Below are positions 51,908-60,597 of a stretch of DNA of 64,000 nt, piece by piece. Location: the NCBI GenBank assembly GCA_001464035.1, contig LNEC01000017.1:434001-498000 (forward strand), written 5' to 3'. Source of the stretch: Bradyrhizobiaceae bacterium Ga0074131. GTDB lineage: Bacteria > Pseudomonadota > Alphaproteobacteria > Rhizobiales > Xanthobacteraceae. Each line of letters starts with the position of its first letter. Positions within the stretch are counted from its first letter, which is position 1. The position numbers and the translations under genes are program-made. The notes under the pieces are model-generated. The model worked only from the letters and a program-made list of their open reading frames with translations, searched no databases and was not told the DNA's origin.

Positions 51908-52273
51908 ATGAGTACGGATTTCAGCATCAAACCGGTGGGGGCACCGGTTGCCACCCCGGTCGCTCCGCCCGTGAGCGAGGCGGCCAACCATGCGATCGCG
52001 ACCGAACTGCCGGCGCCGCGGAGCGTCACGGTGGTGGATGCCAGCGTGCGCGCGCGCGTCGATTCCGGAGCGGTGTACCCCTCGCTGTCGCATCATGTGG
52101 TGCTTGACCGGGCCGCCGCCTCGATCGTCTACCAAGTGATCGACGAGAAAACGAGCCTGGTGGTACGGCAGTTTCCAGAGGAGGCCATTCTGCGCCGCCG
52201 CGCCTATTTCAACAGCCTCGACATGAACAAGGGTGAGCCGACGCGGCTGCTCGCCACCGACCGCAAGGCGTGA
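51908..52273 (+). CDS. FlaG-like flagellar protein
   Basis: 121 residues with AGGAGG upstream. The N-terminus is low complexity. The conserved part VVLDRAAASIVYQVIDEKTSLVVRQFPEEAILRRRAYF resembles the FlaG/YvyC domain (VYQVIDxxTxxVVRQxPxEE). FlaG proteins are linked to filament length. It is convergent with the minus-strand gene at 52290. Confidence 0.65.
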   Translation: MSTDFSIKPVGAPVATPVAPPVSEAANHAIATELPAPRSVTVVDASVRARVDSGAVYPSLSHHVVLDRAAASIVYQVIDEKTSLVVRQFPEEAILRRRAYFNSLDMNKGEPTRLLATDRKA

Positions 52274-52289
52274 TTGAGCGACGGTTGAC

Positions 52290-52655
52290 TCAGCGAATCT
52301 GCTTCGCGTAGGCGGTATCGAGCAGCGTCGCGCCGGTCGAGGGATCGGTGATGACGTTCTTGATTTCGGCCGTCCCGATCTTGGTCAGCTTGAATTTCGT
52401 ATCCCCGATCCGAAACGCATTGTCTTTGATCAGAACGTCCGCATATTTGTTGGTGCCGGCGCTCTGATACTGAACCTTGGCGCGAAAGCCGACGACATTC
52501 GAGACCGTGATCTTGAACGACTTGTTGTCGGCGTATTTTCCGGTCCAGTTGCCCTGATAGAGCTTGGGGTCGACCGGCACGTACGGCGTCTTCGACGGCA
52601 CGGTCGCACCCACGGTCTTGTAGTTGGCCGACAGGATTGCGAATACGTCAGCCAT
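52290..52655 (-). CDS. Unknown protein of the flagellin locus
   Basis: 121 residues. No signal peptide. A short helix (ADVFAILSANYKTVGA) precedes a beta-rich domain (LYQGNWTGKYADNKSFKITVSNVVGFRAKVQYQSAG ... FKLTKIGTAEIKNVITD). It starts 18 bases after flaF on the same strand, so the two are probably co-transcribed. No named family recognised. It might be a filament-associated or exported minor protein. Confidence 0.65.
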   Translation of the reverse strand: MADVFAILSANYKTVGATVPSKTPYVPVDPKLYQGNWTGKYADNKSFKITVSNVVGFRAKVQYQSAGTNKYADVLIKDNAFRIGDTKFKLTKIGTAEIKNVITDPSTGATLLDTAYAKQIR

Positions 52656-52673
52656 GTTACCGCTCCATTCCCG

Positions 52674-53039
52674 TCAGCCGCGGCCTGACAGGCCTGCCGC
52701 GAGATTGCAATTGATGTCGATCAGCGATTTCAGCTTCGCCGGGTCCGGATTCATCTGCATTTCGACGGTCTGCTTCATCACGAACACGGCGATATTGGCG
52801 ATGTTCTGACGGACCTCCATCGGTTGCGGATTGTCGTTGGTGTCCACTGCGCTCATGAAGATCGTCCAGAGCCTGCGGTTGAACATCAGCGCGTTGTGCA
52901 TGTTCTTGTCGGGACCGGCCCAGTTGGTCTGGACGTCCTGCAGTTGTCGGGCGGCTTTCAGCAGCGCCTGCGCTTCAATTTCGCGAGGGGACGCTGTCGT
53001 CTGCGACGTGCGAGCGTAGGCTTGGGCTGCATTGGACAT
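52674..53039 (-). CDS. flaF: Flagellin synthesis regulator FlaF
   Basis: 121 residues. SPREIEAQALLKAARQLQDVQ and ALMFNRRLWTIFMSAVDTNDNPQPMEVRQNIANIAVFV are the FlaF pattern. FlaF promotes flagellin synthesis or export, opposing FlbT. It lies after flagellin 1 and its terminator and before the unknown gene. Confidence 0.9.
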   Translation of the reverse strand: MSNAAQAYARTSQTTASPREIEAQALLKAARQLQDVQTNWAGPDKNMHNALMFNRRLWTIFMSAVDTNDNPQPMEVRQNIANIAVFVMKQTVEMQMNPDPAKLKSLIDINCNLAAGLSGRG

Positions 53040-53183
53040 TCATGACCTCGAAGGAAGCGGTTCGCAGGACCGCGGGGCGCTTTGTGACTGCCTAACTTTC
53101 ATACGGCCCGTGCCTTTAAATATGGTTATCAGCGGTTACGAAATGCGTCGGGAATCCGGCAAAAGATCCCTCCGCGCCTGGCC

Positions 53184-53209
53184 AAAGAAAAACAGCGGGG
53201 TCGCCCCGC
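53184..53209 (-). terminator. Terminator of flagellin 1
   Basis: The stem GCGGGG-TCG-CCCCGC is followed, on the minus strand, by TGTTTTTC. It lies about 30 bases past the flagellin 1 stop. Confidence 0.85.
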
Positions 53210-53239
53210 CGCTTTGGTATTGTGGGTGCGGCGCCGGAC

Positions 53240-54484
53240 TTAGCGCAGCAATTGCAGCACGCTCTGCTGCGACTGGTTGGCGAGCGCCAACGCGGATACC
53301 GCGATCGACTGGCGGGTGGACAGCGCCTGGCTATTAGCCGCCTCCTCGTTGGTGTCGGCCAGCGTTAGGTTGGCCGAGCCGTTCTGCAGCACGTTGATCA
53401 GGTTCTTGGAGAAGTCCTGACGGATCTGCACGATCGACAGGTTAGAACCCAGCGTCGAGGCCTGGCTGCGCAACGTGTCCGACGCAGCGCTTATCCTGGT
53501 GATGGTCGCCTTGGCCGAGGCGCTGTCCAGGAAGTCGGCACCCGAGGTGAGCAGAGCAAGGCCAAGACCGGCGGCGTTGAAGGTCACGCCCTTGATATTC
53601 AGAGTGGACTTGGCGGTCTCGTTGAAGGTCAGCTTGAGGTCGTCGCCGTTCAGCAGGTTGATGCCGTTGAACGATGCATCCTGAGCAGTCGTCGTGATCT
53701 GCTGGATGATGTTGTTGTACTGGAGCACCAGGTTGCCACGGACGGTCTGCGAAGCCGCATCGGCGACGGGGTTACCGGCCGTCCCGCCGGCGGGGGTAAC
53801 CAGCGCGGGAACGCCCGTGCCACTGAGCGCAACGGTGTTGGCGGCGGGCGTGGTACCGAGCGTTAGAATCTGGCTCGCATTGTCATTGGTGGAACTAAAG
53901 CCGATCGACCCGTCGCCGGCCAAGGACGCGGTAAGTCCAATACCGGCCGAAGCAAGCGCCGCATTGAATGCGTCGATCGAGTTGACGTTACCGGGGGCAA
54001 CCGTGCTGCTGACGGTAATGGTGGTCGCCGCACCGGCGGCGGGCGTAAAAACGAAGGTCCTGGCATTGAGCGAGTTGGTGCCCGCATTGGTCAGGTCGGC
54101 CGCCGTTCCGGCGACACCCAGCGGACCGGCACCGGTCGGCGCCGCCGAGGTAGCGGAAGACTTCACCGAGTAACCGCTGGTCGTCTGCAACACCTGGTTG
54201 GCGATCGATTTCGCGGTATCGACCAGCTTCTGCAGCGAGGTGAGGCCAGTGTTGGCGGCCTGCAGGACCTGCACGCCGTTGCCGATGCTATCGAGCAGGT
54301 TGGTGATGTCGCTGGCGCGGTTATCGAGGGACGCGGCCGTGAAAAAGTTCGTGGGGTTGTCGAGCGCCGTGTTGACCTTCTTACCGGTCGAGAGGCGGTT
54401 CTGCGTTGTGGCGAGCAGATCGGCGGTGGACTGAAGCGAAAGCAGGTTCTGGCGAACCGATGCCGAAAGAACAATACCGGACAT
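53240..54484 (-). CDS. Flagellin (copy 1)
   Basis: 414 residues. The N-terminal D0/D1 region SVRQNLLSLQSTADLLATTQNRLSTGKKVN and the C-terminal SIAVSALALANQSQQSVLQLLR are typical flagellin ends. The middle has repeated TTITVSST-type beta segments. It is the main filament protein. It is a near duplicate of the copy at 54686-55930. A terminator lies downstream and a weak sigma-54-like site upstream. Confidence 0.95.
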   Translation of the reverse strand: MSGIVLSASVRQNLLSLQSTADLLATTQNRLSTGKKVNTALDNPTNFFTAASLDNRASDITNLLDSIGNGVQVLQAANTGLTSLQKLVDTAKSIANQVLQTTSGYSVKSSATSAAPTGAGPLGVAGTAADLTNAGTNSLNARTFVFTPAAGAATTITVSSTVAPGNVNSIDAFNAALASAGIGLTASLAGDGSIGFSSTNDNASQILTLGTTPAANTVALSGTGVPALVTPAGGTAGNPVADAASQTVRGNLVLQYNNIIQQITTTAQDASFNGINLLNGDDLKLTFNETAKSTLNIKGVTFNAAGLGLALLTSGADFLDSASAKATITRISAASDTLRSQASTLGSNLSIVQIRQDFSKNLINVLQNGSANLTLADTNEEAANSQALSTRQSIAVSALALANQSQQSVLQLLR

Positions 54485-54615
54485 GTGTCAAACCTTCCTG
54501 GTTTATGTCCGTAGTTCTACCGAGCTTCCTTTAAATTAACGTAAACGCCGGCTTAAGCGATTTGATTAACCCTTCCCTACCGAACTGCGGGCGCGAACCC
54601 TGGATCAGTATCGTC

Positions 54616-54630
54616 GCCTTGCACATGCCA
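54616..54630 (-). promoter_or_regulatory. Weak sigma-54-like site upstream of flagellin 1
   Basis: On the minus strand TGGCATGTGCAAGGC has GG and GC ten bases apart but a poor -12 element. It lies just after the copy 2 terminator and about 130 bases before the copy 1 start. Offered as a candidate only. Confidence 0.3.
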
Positions 54631-54637
54631 ACGCGAA

Positions 54638-54663
54638 GGGGCGGCGGGTTTCCCCGCCGCCCC
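54638..54663 (-). terminator. Stem-loop after flagellin 2
   Basis: A GGGGCGGCGGG / CCCGCCGCCCC hairpin with a short loop, about 22 bases past the copy 2 stop. The T-run is very short, so termination may be partial, with some readthrough into copy 1. Confidence 0.7.
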
Positions 54664-54685
54664 TGATCTTGAGATGTCGCCGAAA

Positions 54686-55930
54686 TCAGCGCAGCAGCTG
54701 CAGCACACTCTGCTGCGACTGGTTGGCCAGCGCCAGCGCGGACACCGCGATCGACTGACGCGTGGACAGCGCCTGGCTGTTGGCTGCTTCCTCGTTGGTA
54801 TCGGCCAGCGTCAGGTTGGACGAGCCGGTCTGCAGCACATTGATCAGGTTCTTGTTGAAGTCCTGGCGGATCTGCACCACCGAGAGGTTCGAACCCAGTG
54901 ACGACGCCTGAGTGCGAAGCGTGCCGCTGGCGGCGCTGAGTTTGGTCAGCGCGGCGTTCGCGGACGCGTTGTCCAGGAAATCCGTGCCTGCGGTCATCGA
55001 AGCAAGGCCAAGGCCCGCCGCGTTGAAGGTCACACCTTTCACGTTAAGGGTCGACTTGCCCGTTTCGTTGAAGGTCAATTTGAGATCGTCGCCGTTCAGC
55101 AGATTGATGCCGTTGAACGATGCATCCTGCGACGTCGTCGTGATCTGGGTGATGATGTCGTTGTACTGCTTCACCAGGCTTCCGCGAATGATCTGCGAAG
55201 CCGCATCGGCGAGCGGTTTGCCAGCGGCACCGCCGGCGGGGGTAACCAGTGCGAAGGTGCCGGTACCGCTGAGCGCAACGGTGTTCGCAGCAGGCGTGGT
55301 GCCGAGGGTAAGGGTCTGGCTCGCGTTGTCATTGGTGGAGGTGAAGCTGATCGAGCCGTTGCTGGCCAACGACGCCGTCAATCCAATGCCCGCGGAAGAG
55401 AGCGCCGCATTGAAGGCATCGATCGAGTTGACGTTACCGGCGGCAACCGTGCTGCTGACAGTGATGGTGGTCGCCGCGCCGGCAGCGGGCGTAAAGACGT
55501 AGGTCTGGCCGTTGAGCGAGTTGGTACCCGCATTGGTCAGGTCGGCGGCCGTTCCAGCTACAGCCAGCGGACCAGCACCGGTCGGAGCCGCGGTGGTTGC
55601 GGAAGCCTTCACTGAATAGCCCGTGGGAGCCTGCAGCACCTGATTGGCAATCGACTTCGCGGTATCAACCAGCTTCTGCAGCGAGGTGATGCCGGTGTTG
55701 GCGGCTTGCAGCACCTGCACGCCGTTGCCGATGCTGTCGAGCAGGTTGTTGATGTCGCTGGCGCGGTTGTTGAGGCCCTGCGCGGTGAAGAAATTGGTCG
55801 GATTGTCGAGAGCCGAGTTGACCTTGTTACCGGTGGCGAGTCGGTTCTGGGTGGTCGATAGCAGTTCCGCGGTGGACTGGAGGGAGAGCAGGTTCTGACG
55901 AACCGAGGCCGAGAGCACAATACCGGACAT
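54686..55930 (-). CDS. Flagellin (copy 2)
   Basis: 414 residues, same length as copy 1 and nearly identical over the first 70 and last 110 residues. Differences concentrate in short stretches such as STAELLSTTQNRLATGNKVN against STADLLATTQNRLSTGKKVN. It begins SGIVLSASVRQNLLSLQST. It is exported by the flagellar apparatus and probably polymerises with copy 1. No clear promoter was found in the 360-base upstream region. Confidence 0.95.
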   Translation of the reverse strand: MSGIVLSASVRQNLLSLQSTAELLSTTQNRLATGNKVNSALDNPTNFFTAQGLNNRASDINNLLDSIGNGVQVLQAANTGITSLQKLVDTAKSIANQVLQAPTGYSVKASATTAAPTGAGPLAVAGTAADLTNAGTNSLNGQTYVFTPAAGAATTITVSSTVAAGNVNSIDAFNAALSSAGIGLTASLASNGSISFTSTNDNASQTLTLGTTPAANTVALSGTGTFALVTPAGGAAGKPLADAASQIIRGSLVKQYNDIITQITTTSQDASFNGINLLNGDDLKLTFNETGKSTLNVKGVTFNAAGLGLASMTAGTDFLDNASANAALTKLSAASGTLRTQASSLGSNLSVVQIRQDFNKNLINVLQTGSSNLTLADTNEEAANSQALSTRQSIAVSALALANQSQQSVLQLLR

Positions 55931-56290
55931 GTTTCATACCTTTCTGGTGTGAAATGAGGGACAGTCGTTGCCCCAATCTTTTCTGATCGGGCGACAACCA
56001 ACCCTGAGGTCCAAGCTTCTAAAAAGAAATGAATCGAGACCGGAGTCCAACGGTGCGAAAAATGGGACAAATTACTCGCATCTGCGCGCGGTAATCCGCA
56101 AAACTACTGATACTGCTGCACATTAAGCGACGGAACGAACAACCCGGCTTTTGTCTTCGTTCATCAACGGTTAACCACAATCGGAAAGGATCGGGTTCGA
56201 ACCGGCTGCCGAGGCTACCTGCACGTAGCTGGCCGCGCTCATTTCCCTCTTTAACGAACACGCTTTTAGAAGCGACGACGGAGAACCGGC
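55931..56290. other. Divergent region between flagellin 2 and flbT
   Basis: 360 bases. No gene. Several TTAA half-sites occur but none with the N7 spacing of CtrA, and no sigma-54 site with the correct ten-base gap and conserved GG/GC elements was accepted. It must hold the flagellin 2 and flbT promoters, which remain unidentified. Confidence 0.4.
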
Positions 56291-56716
56291 ATGGCCTTGA
56301 AAGTCGAGCTCAAGCCGAACGAACGGATCATCATCGGCGCCTGCGTGATCACCAACACCGATCAGCGCGCCCGGCTGTTGATCGACGGCGACAGGATACC
56401 AATCCTCCGCGAGAAAGACATCCTGACGTCCGATACGGCGGACACGCCGGCCAAGCTGATCTATCTCGCCGTGCAACTGATGTATTTATCGCCGGATCCG
56501 ATGGCGCATCATCCGACCTATTTCAGTCTGGTGCGCGACATCCTCAGCGCCATGCCGAGCGCCTGGCCCTTCATCGAAGGGATCAACAATCACATCCTGA
56601 ACGGCGATCTCTATCACGCGCTGAAGGAATCGAAAAAGCTGATCCGCCATGAAGAAAAGCTGATCCAGGATGCCAGGGACCTCCAGGCGTCCGCGACCGA
56701 GCGCAAGTCCGCTTAA
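56291..56716 (+). CDS. flbT: Flagellin translation repressor FlbT
   Basis: 141 residues with GGAG upstream. MALKVELKPNERIIIGACVITNTDQRARLLIDG and LREKDILTSDTADTPAKLIYL are the FlbT signature. In Caulobacter FlbT binds the flagellin mRNA leader and promotes its decay. It is convergent with flgL and shares a hairpin terminator. Confidence 0.95.
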   Translation: MALKVELKPNERIIIGACVITNTDQRARLLIDGDRIPILREKDILTSDTADTPAKLIYLAVQLMYLSPDPMAHHPTYFSLVRDILSAMPSAWPFIEGINNHILNGDLYHALKESKKLIRHEEKLIQDARDLQASATERKSA

Positions 56717-56743
56717 CGAAGCGACGTTCCGGCACGTGAAGTA

Positions 56744-56770
56744 GAAAGGCCTCCCATCAGGAGGCCTTTC
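56744..56770. terminator. Bidirectional terminator between flbT and flgL
   Basis: GAAAGGCCTCC-CATCA-GGAGGCCTTTC is a perfect 11-bp stem between two converging genes. The T tracts are short but paired on both sides, so it could serve both. Confidence 0.75.
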
Positions 56771-56796
56771 GTGCCTTGAGAAAGCATGAGCATTGC

Positions 56797-58668
56797 TCAA
56801 AGATACTTCAGCAGACTGGTCTGGTAGAGCGTCGCGGTGGTTTGATATGAAGCCTGTAACGCGGTCTGAAGCGCCAAAATCTTAGTCGCCACCTCTTCCG
56901 TCGATATCCCCTCTATCGAATCGAGCATGGTCTGCGCCATCCCCTTGAGCTGGGCCTGCCGGTCCGTCGTCGACTTGACCGCGTGTTGCGCGCCGGCGAA
57001 CTCGGCCTGGATATCCTGCAGCGATTGGTAGCCGGTCTGCGGCGCGAGATTGGCCCCGATGCGCTGACTGAGCGCCGTACTCTGCGCGCTGGCGTTCGGG
57101 TTGGCTGCATTGGTCGTGACCGCCGCGTACACCGCGACGTTCTGCAGCAGATGCCGGAACGCCTGCTCGTCGGCGCGCGCGCCATACTGAACGGTGATCG
57201 ATTGGTCGACGCGCGCCACTGCGGTGCCTCGCGCCGAATCGGCACCGGCTTCGCCGGTGTACCAGATCACGGTGTTGGCTGCCGTCCCGGCCACCAGGGT
57301 TGTCGCTGTATTGAATGGCGGGCCGCCGACCCGCAGCGGCGCCGGAATCGCGGTCACCGTGGCGCCGAAGCCGAGCGCTGCGAACGCGGCGGTGTTCGAG
57401 CTTGTGATCGTCAGGTTGGCGGCATTGCCGCCATGCAGCGCGATCGCTCCACCGTTGACGGTCGAGGGATTGGTAGTACCCGTGATGGAATCGATCTTTT
57501 GCAACAACGCCTGAACGCTTTCGGTGACGTTGAGCTGGTTACCGGTCGCGCCGGAGGCGACAAACGTGATCGGTGTGCCATTGACGGTGATGGTGTCGCC
57601 GGCGGCAAAGTTCGTGGCCAGCGAATCCGTTGCAGCGGCGCCGGACAACAGCGTCGCGCCGCTGATCGGCGCCGGGACCGTATCCTTGTTGTTGACCCCA
57701 GCTCCCGCGATCGTTGCCGACGGATTGAAGAAGTTGTCCGACGCCGAGATGGCGGACGCCGCGACCAGCGAGGTGTCGGCCAGCCTTGATATCGACGTGG
57801 TCAGCGCGGACTGCAGGTTCAGCGTGGTGGCGGCCGTATCGGCGCCGATCAGGAACGAGCCCGCCGGGGGCGGCGTGGTCGTGGTCGCCGTCAACTCGAT
57901 CGTTTCCGTGGTGCCGTCGGGTAGACTGAAATTGAACTTGATCCTCTCGCCATTGTCGGGATTGACGGCGCCGAGATCGACCGTCGTCGCCGGCGGCGCG
58001 CCGGCCGGCTGCACGATCGTCGCGCCGGTCAGCGTCGAACTCACCGAGGAGAGCTTGAGGCCGAACGCGGAGCCGTCTTCGGCAACGCTGGTGACGGTTG
58101 TCGTCAGCGGCGGAGCCGTCACGGCGAGACGTCCCATGCCGCCGGCTCCCTGATCGGCCTGCCTGCGTTCGTCGATCATCTGCGTCAGCCCGGCCTGGGT
58201 CCCGGTGCCGTAGAGCATATCGCTGGCGGGCACGGTCGCCGGTGTATCGGTGGCACGGCCCGAAAACAGATAACGGTCGCCGGACTGGGTGTTAAGCATG
58301 GAGATCGCGTTGGCGAACGCGGCCTGGGCCGTGATCTGGCCCGAGGTCTGACCGTTGTTGTTGAGCACGATGGTCGAGGAAGTTGATGCGCTCTTGACCG
58401 AACTGCCGACATCCGCCAGCCCCTGCAGCGACAGGTTCGCGACAGTGATGCGCGTCTGCACGTTGGTTGCACTGTCCGCATAGGCGTTGATGTTGGCGAT
58501 CTGAGCGCGCAGGCCGAGCGCAAAAGCCCGGTCCGGACCCTGGCCCGCATAGGTCGTGGAAACCTTGCCGCTGGCGAGCTGCGCCTGCAGGTCGTCAAGC
58601 TGACTTTTGAGGTTGAGGATCGACGCCCCGATATAGGAGGTCTTGCCGCTTACGCCGACGATTGACAT
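56797..58668 (-). CDS. flgL: Hook-filament junction protein FlgL, with an inserted module
   Basis: 623 residues, far longer than most FlgL (about 300-400). N-terminal ASILNLKSQLDDLQAQLASGKVSTTYAGQGPD and C-terminal GISTEEVATKILALQTALQASYQTTATLYQTSLLKYL are FlgL ends. The middle contains a region (57340-57692) closely similar to part of FlgE, with GDTITVNGTPITFVASG, QALLQKIDSITGT and NTAAFAALGFGATVTA. It lies 7 bases after flgK. Confidence 0.9.
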   Translation of the reverse strand: MSIVGVSGKTSYIGASILNLKSQLDDLQAQLASGKVSTTYAGQGPDRAFALGLRAQIANINAYADSATNVQTRITVANLSLQGLADVGSSVKSASTSSTIVLNNNGQTSGQITAQAAFANAISMLNTQSGDRYLFSGRATDTPATVPASDMLYGTGTQAGLTQMIDERRQADQGAGGMGRLAVTAPPLTTTVTSVAEDGSAFGLKLSSVSSTLTGATIVQPAGAPPATTVDLGAVNPDNGERIKFNFSLPDGTTETIELTATTTTPPPAGSFLIGADTAATTLNLQSALTTSISRLADTSLVAASAISASDNFFNPSATIAGAGVNNKDTVPAPISGATLLSGAAATDSLATNFAAGDTITVNGTPITFVASGATGNQLNVTESVQALLQKIDSITGTTNPSTVNGGAIALHGGNAANLTITSSNTAAFAALGFGATVTAIPAPLRVGGPPFNTATTLVAGTAANTVIWYTGEAGADSARGTAVARVDQSITVQYGARADEQAFRHLLQNVAVYAAVTTNAANPNASAQSTALSQRIGANLAPQTGYQSLQDIQAEFAGAQHAVKSTTDRQAQLKGMAQTMLDSIEGISTEEVATKILALQTALQASYQTTATLYQTSLLKYL

Positions 58669-58675
58669 GGATGCC

Positions 58676-60559
58676 TCACATTGCCCGGATCAGCACGTCG
58701 TACATATCCTTGACCGTGGCCATCACGCGGGCGTTGGCCGAATAGGAGTTCTGCAGCGCCAGCAGATGCGCCATCTCGTCGTCGATGTTGACGCCCGAGG
58801 TTGCGTTCGCCTTGTTCTGCAGGGTGTTCAGAACGACCTCCTGGCCGTCCGCCAGCAGCGCCGCTGAACTCGCGGCTTCACCCTGCATGCTGATCACCTG
58901 TCTCGCGAAATTCAGCAGCGTGCCGGTGAACGGCGTTCCGGTGGTGCCGATGCCGGTTTGCGGCGAGTACCGATAGGTGCCGGTCATCAGCTGGCCGAGG
59001 ATGAAATCGGAGCGCGTGGTATCGCCCGCGGCGGTGAGCGGGCTGGTTGAATAGACGATGGTGCGGGAGGGATCGCCGAGCAGCGCGTTGTTGACGCTGA
59101 TGCGGCCGGCTATCCCGGTTTGCTGGGAACCGCTGGCGTTCAATGCGCCGGTATAGAGCGCGCCGCCATCGGTGAACAGCGGAAGCTGGGCGCTGCCGCC
59201 TGTAAGCGACGACACCGTCTTGGTGACCGAGGCCGCGATGACATCCGTCTGGTTCGACGCGCCGTCGTCAAGCACGCGCAGCGTCGATCCCGACGGATTC
59301 GAGAATTGCAGACCGGCGCTGGCGCCGAGCGCCGCGTTGAGCTGGGTGACGACCGAGGCCAAGCCACCGGAGAAATCGATGCCGAGCACTTCGTCGTTCG
59401 GATCCAGGGTGGCACTGTTGGCCAGCGGCAAGATGCTGGCGTCGTCGACCCGCAGAATCGAAAGCTTGTGCGTGACGCCGGAGATGTTGTCCTTGTAGCT
59501 GACCTGCACGACGTTGCCGGTCTGCAATCCCGCCAGATCCAGATCGAAGCCCGCCTGCGGCAACAGGCCGGCAGGAGCTGCGACACCCGCCGTAGTCCTG
59601 TCCGACAGCGCGCTCGACATCGACGCCGCGAACTGATCGATCTGCGCCTGCGCCTGCACCAGCGAGTTGTCGCGCAGCTCGAGATAGGCGGCGAGCTTGC
59701 CCGACCGGATGGCGGATGTGGCGACCATATCGTAGCTGCCGCCATGCGGAAAATCGATGGTGATGGTGCCGAGATTGCTGTTCGCCGGATTCGGATCGTA
59801 CAGCGTGTTCGGCGTCACCGTCCCCTGCGGATTGAACGACAGCCTGGCCGCCTCGGTTCCCACCAGCTGCACGCCGGAATTGGTAAACAGCGTCACCTGA
59901 TTGAGGTTGTTGGTGACGACGCGAATGTCCATCAGCTGCGACATCTGGTCGATGTACTGGTCGCGCTGATCGAGCAGCGACGCCGTCGCAGCGTCGGTCC
60001 GGCCGTTGTTCTGCAACTGGTTGTTGATCAGCGCGATCTGCCTCAACGCGTTGTTCGCCACGTTGATGGAATCGTTGATTCCGGTTTCGGCATTGGCGCG
60101 CAGGTTCTGGATGCCCTGCGTCGTGGCATTGAGCTGCTGCGCCAGCGCCTGCGCGGCATTGACGACGCCGATTCGCGCCGACGCCGAGTCCGGGCTGGTG
60201 GACAGTCCCTGCACCGCCGTGGTCAACTTGTTGAATGCGTCCTCGATGGTGCCGGTTGAATCCGGGTTGCCATACACGGACTGCAGATTGCCGAGATAGG
60301 TCGACCGGATGTCGGCATAGGCCGCGCCGGACGTTTCGGTGCGGATCTGGGTCTGCAGATACTGATCGAGCTCGCGATTGACGCCGTTGATGCGGACGCT
60401 CGAGCCGAAGTCGCCGGTGACGCCGGTGATCTGATTGAGGGTCTTGCGGACGTAGCCGGGCGATTCCGCGTTGGCGACGTTCGACGAAACCAGTGCGAGC
60501 GACGCCTGCGTCACACGCAGGCCCGACATCGCTGTGGCGAGGGCTTGACTCAGACTCAT
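58676..60559 (-). CDS. flgK: Hook-filament junction protein FlgK
   Basis: 627 residues. N-terminal LSQALATAMSGLRVTQASLALVSSNVANAESPGYVRK and the C-terminal DDEMAHLLALQNSYSANARVMATVKDMYDVLIRAM are diagnostic. It forms the first junction ring between hook and filament. It lies 38 bases after flgE and just before flgL, so flgE-flgK-flgL is one operon. Confidence 0.96.
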   Translation of the reverse strand: MSLSQALATAMSGLRVTQASLALVSSNVANAESPGYVRKTLNQITGVTGDFGSSVRINGVNRELDQYLQTQIRTETSGAAYADIRSTYLGNLQSVYGNPDSTGTIEDAFNKLTTAVQGLSTSPDSASARIGVVNAAQALAQQLNATTQGIQNLRANAETGINDSINVANNALRQIALINNQLQNNGRTDAATASLLDQRDQYIDQMSQLMDIRVVTNNLNQVTLFTNSGVQLVGTEAARLSFNPQGTVTPNTLYDPNPANSNLGTITIDFPHGGSYDMVATSAIRSGKLAAYLELRDNSLVQAQAQIDQFAASMSSALSDRTTAGVAAPAGLLPQAGFDLDLAGLQTGNVVQVSYKDNISGVTHKLSILRVDDASILPLANSATLDPNDEVLGIDFSGGLASVVTQLNAALGASAGLQFSNPSGSTLRVLDDGASNQTDVIAASVTKTVSSLTGGSAQLPLFTDGGALYTGALNASGSQQTGIAGRISVNNALLGDPSRTIVYSTSPLTAAGDTTRSDFILGQLMTGTYRYSPQTGIGTTGTPFTGTLLNFARQVISMQGEAASSAALLADGQEVVLNTLQNKANATSGVNIDDEMAHLLALQNSYSANARVMATVKDMYDVLIRAM

Positions 60560-60597
60560 GACGTACTACCCATCTTGGATCGAGCCGCGGACCGCGA

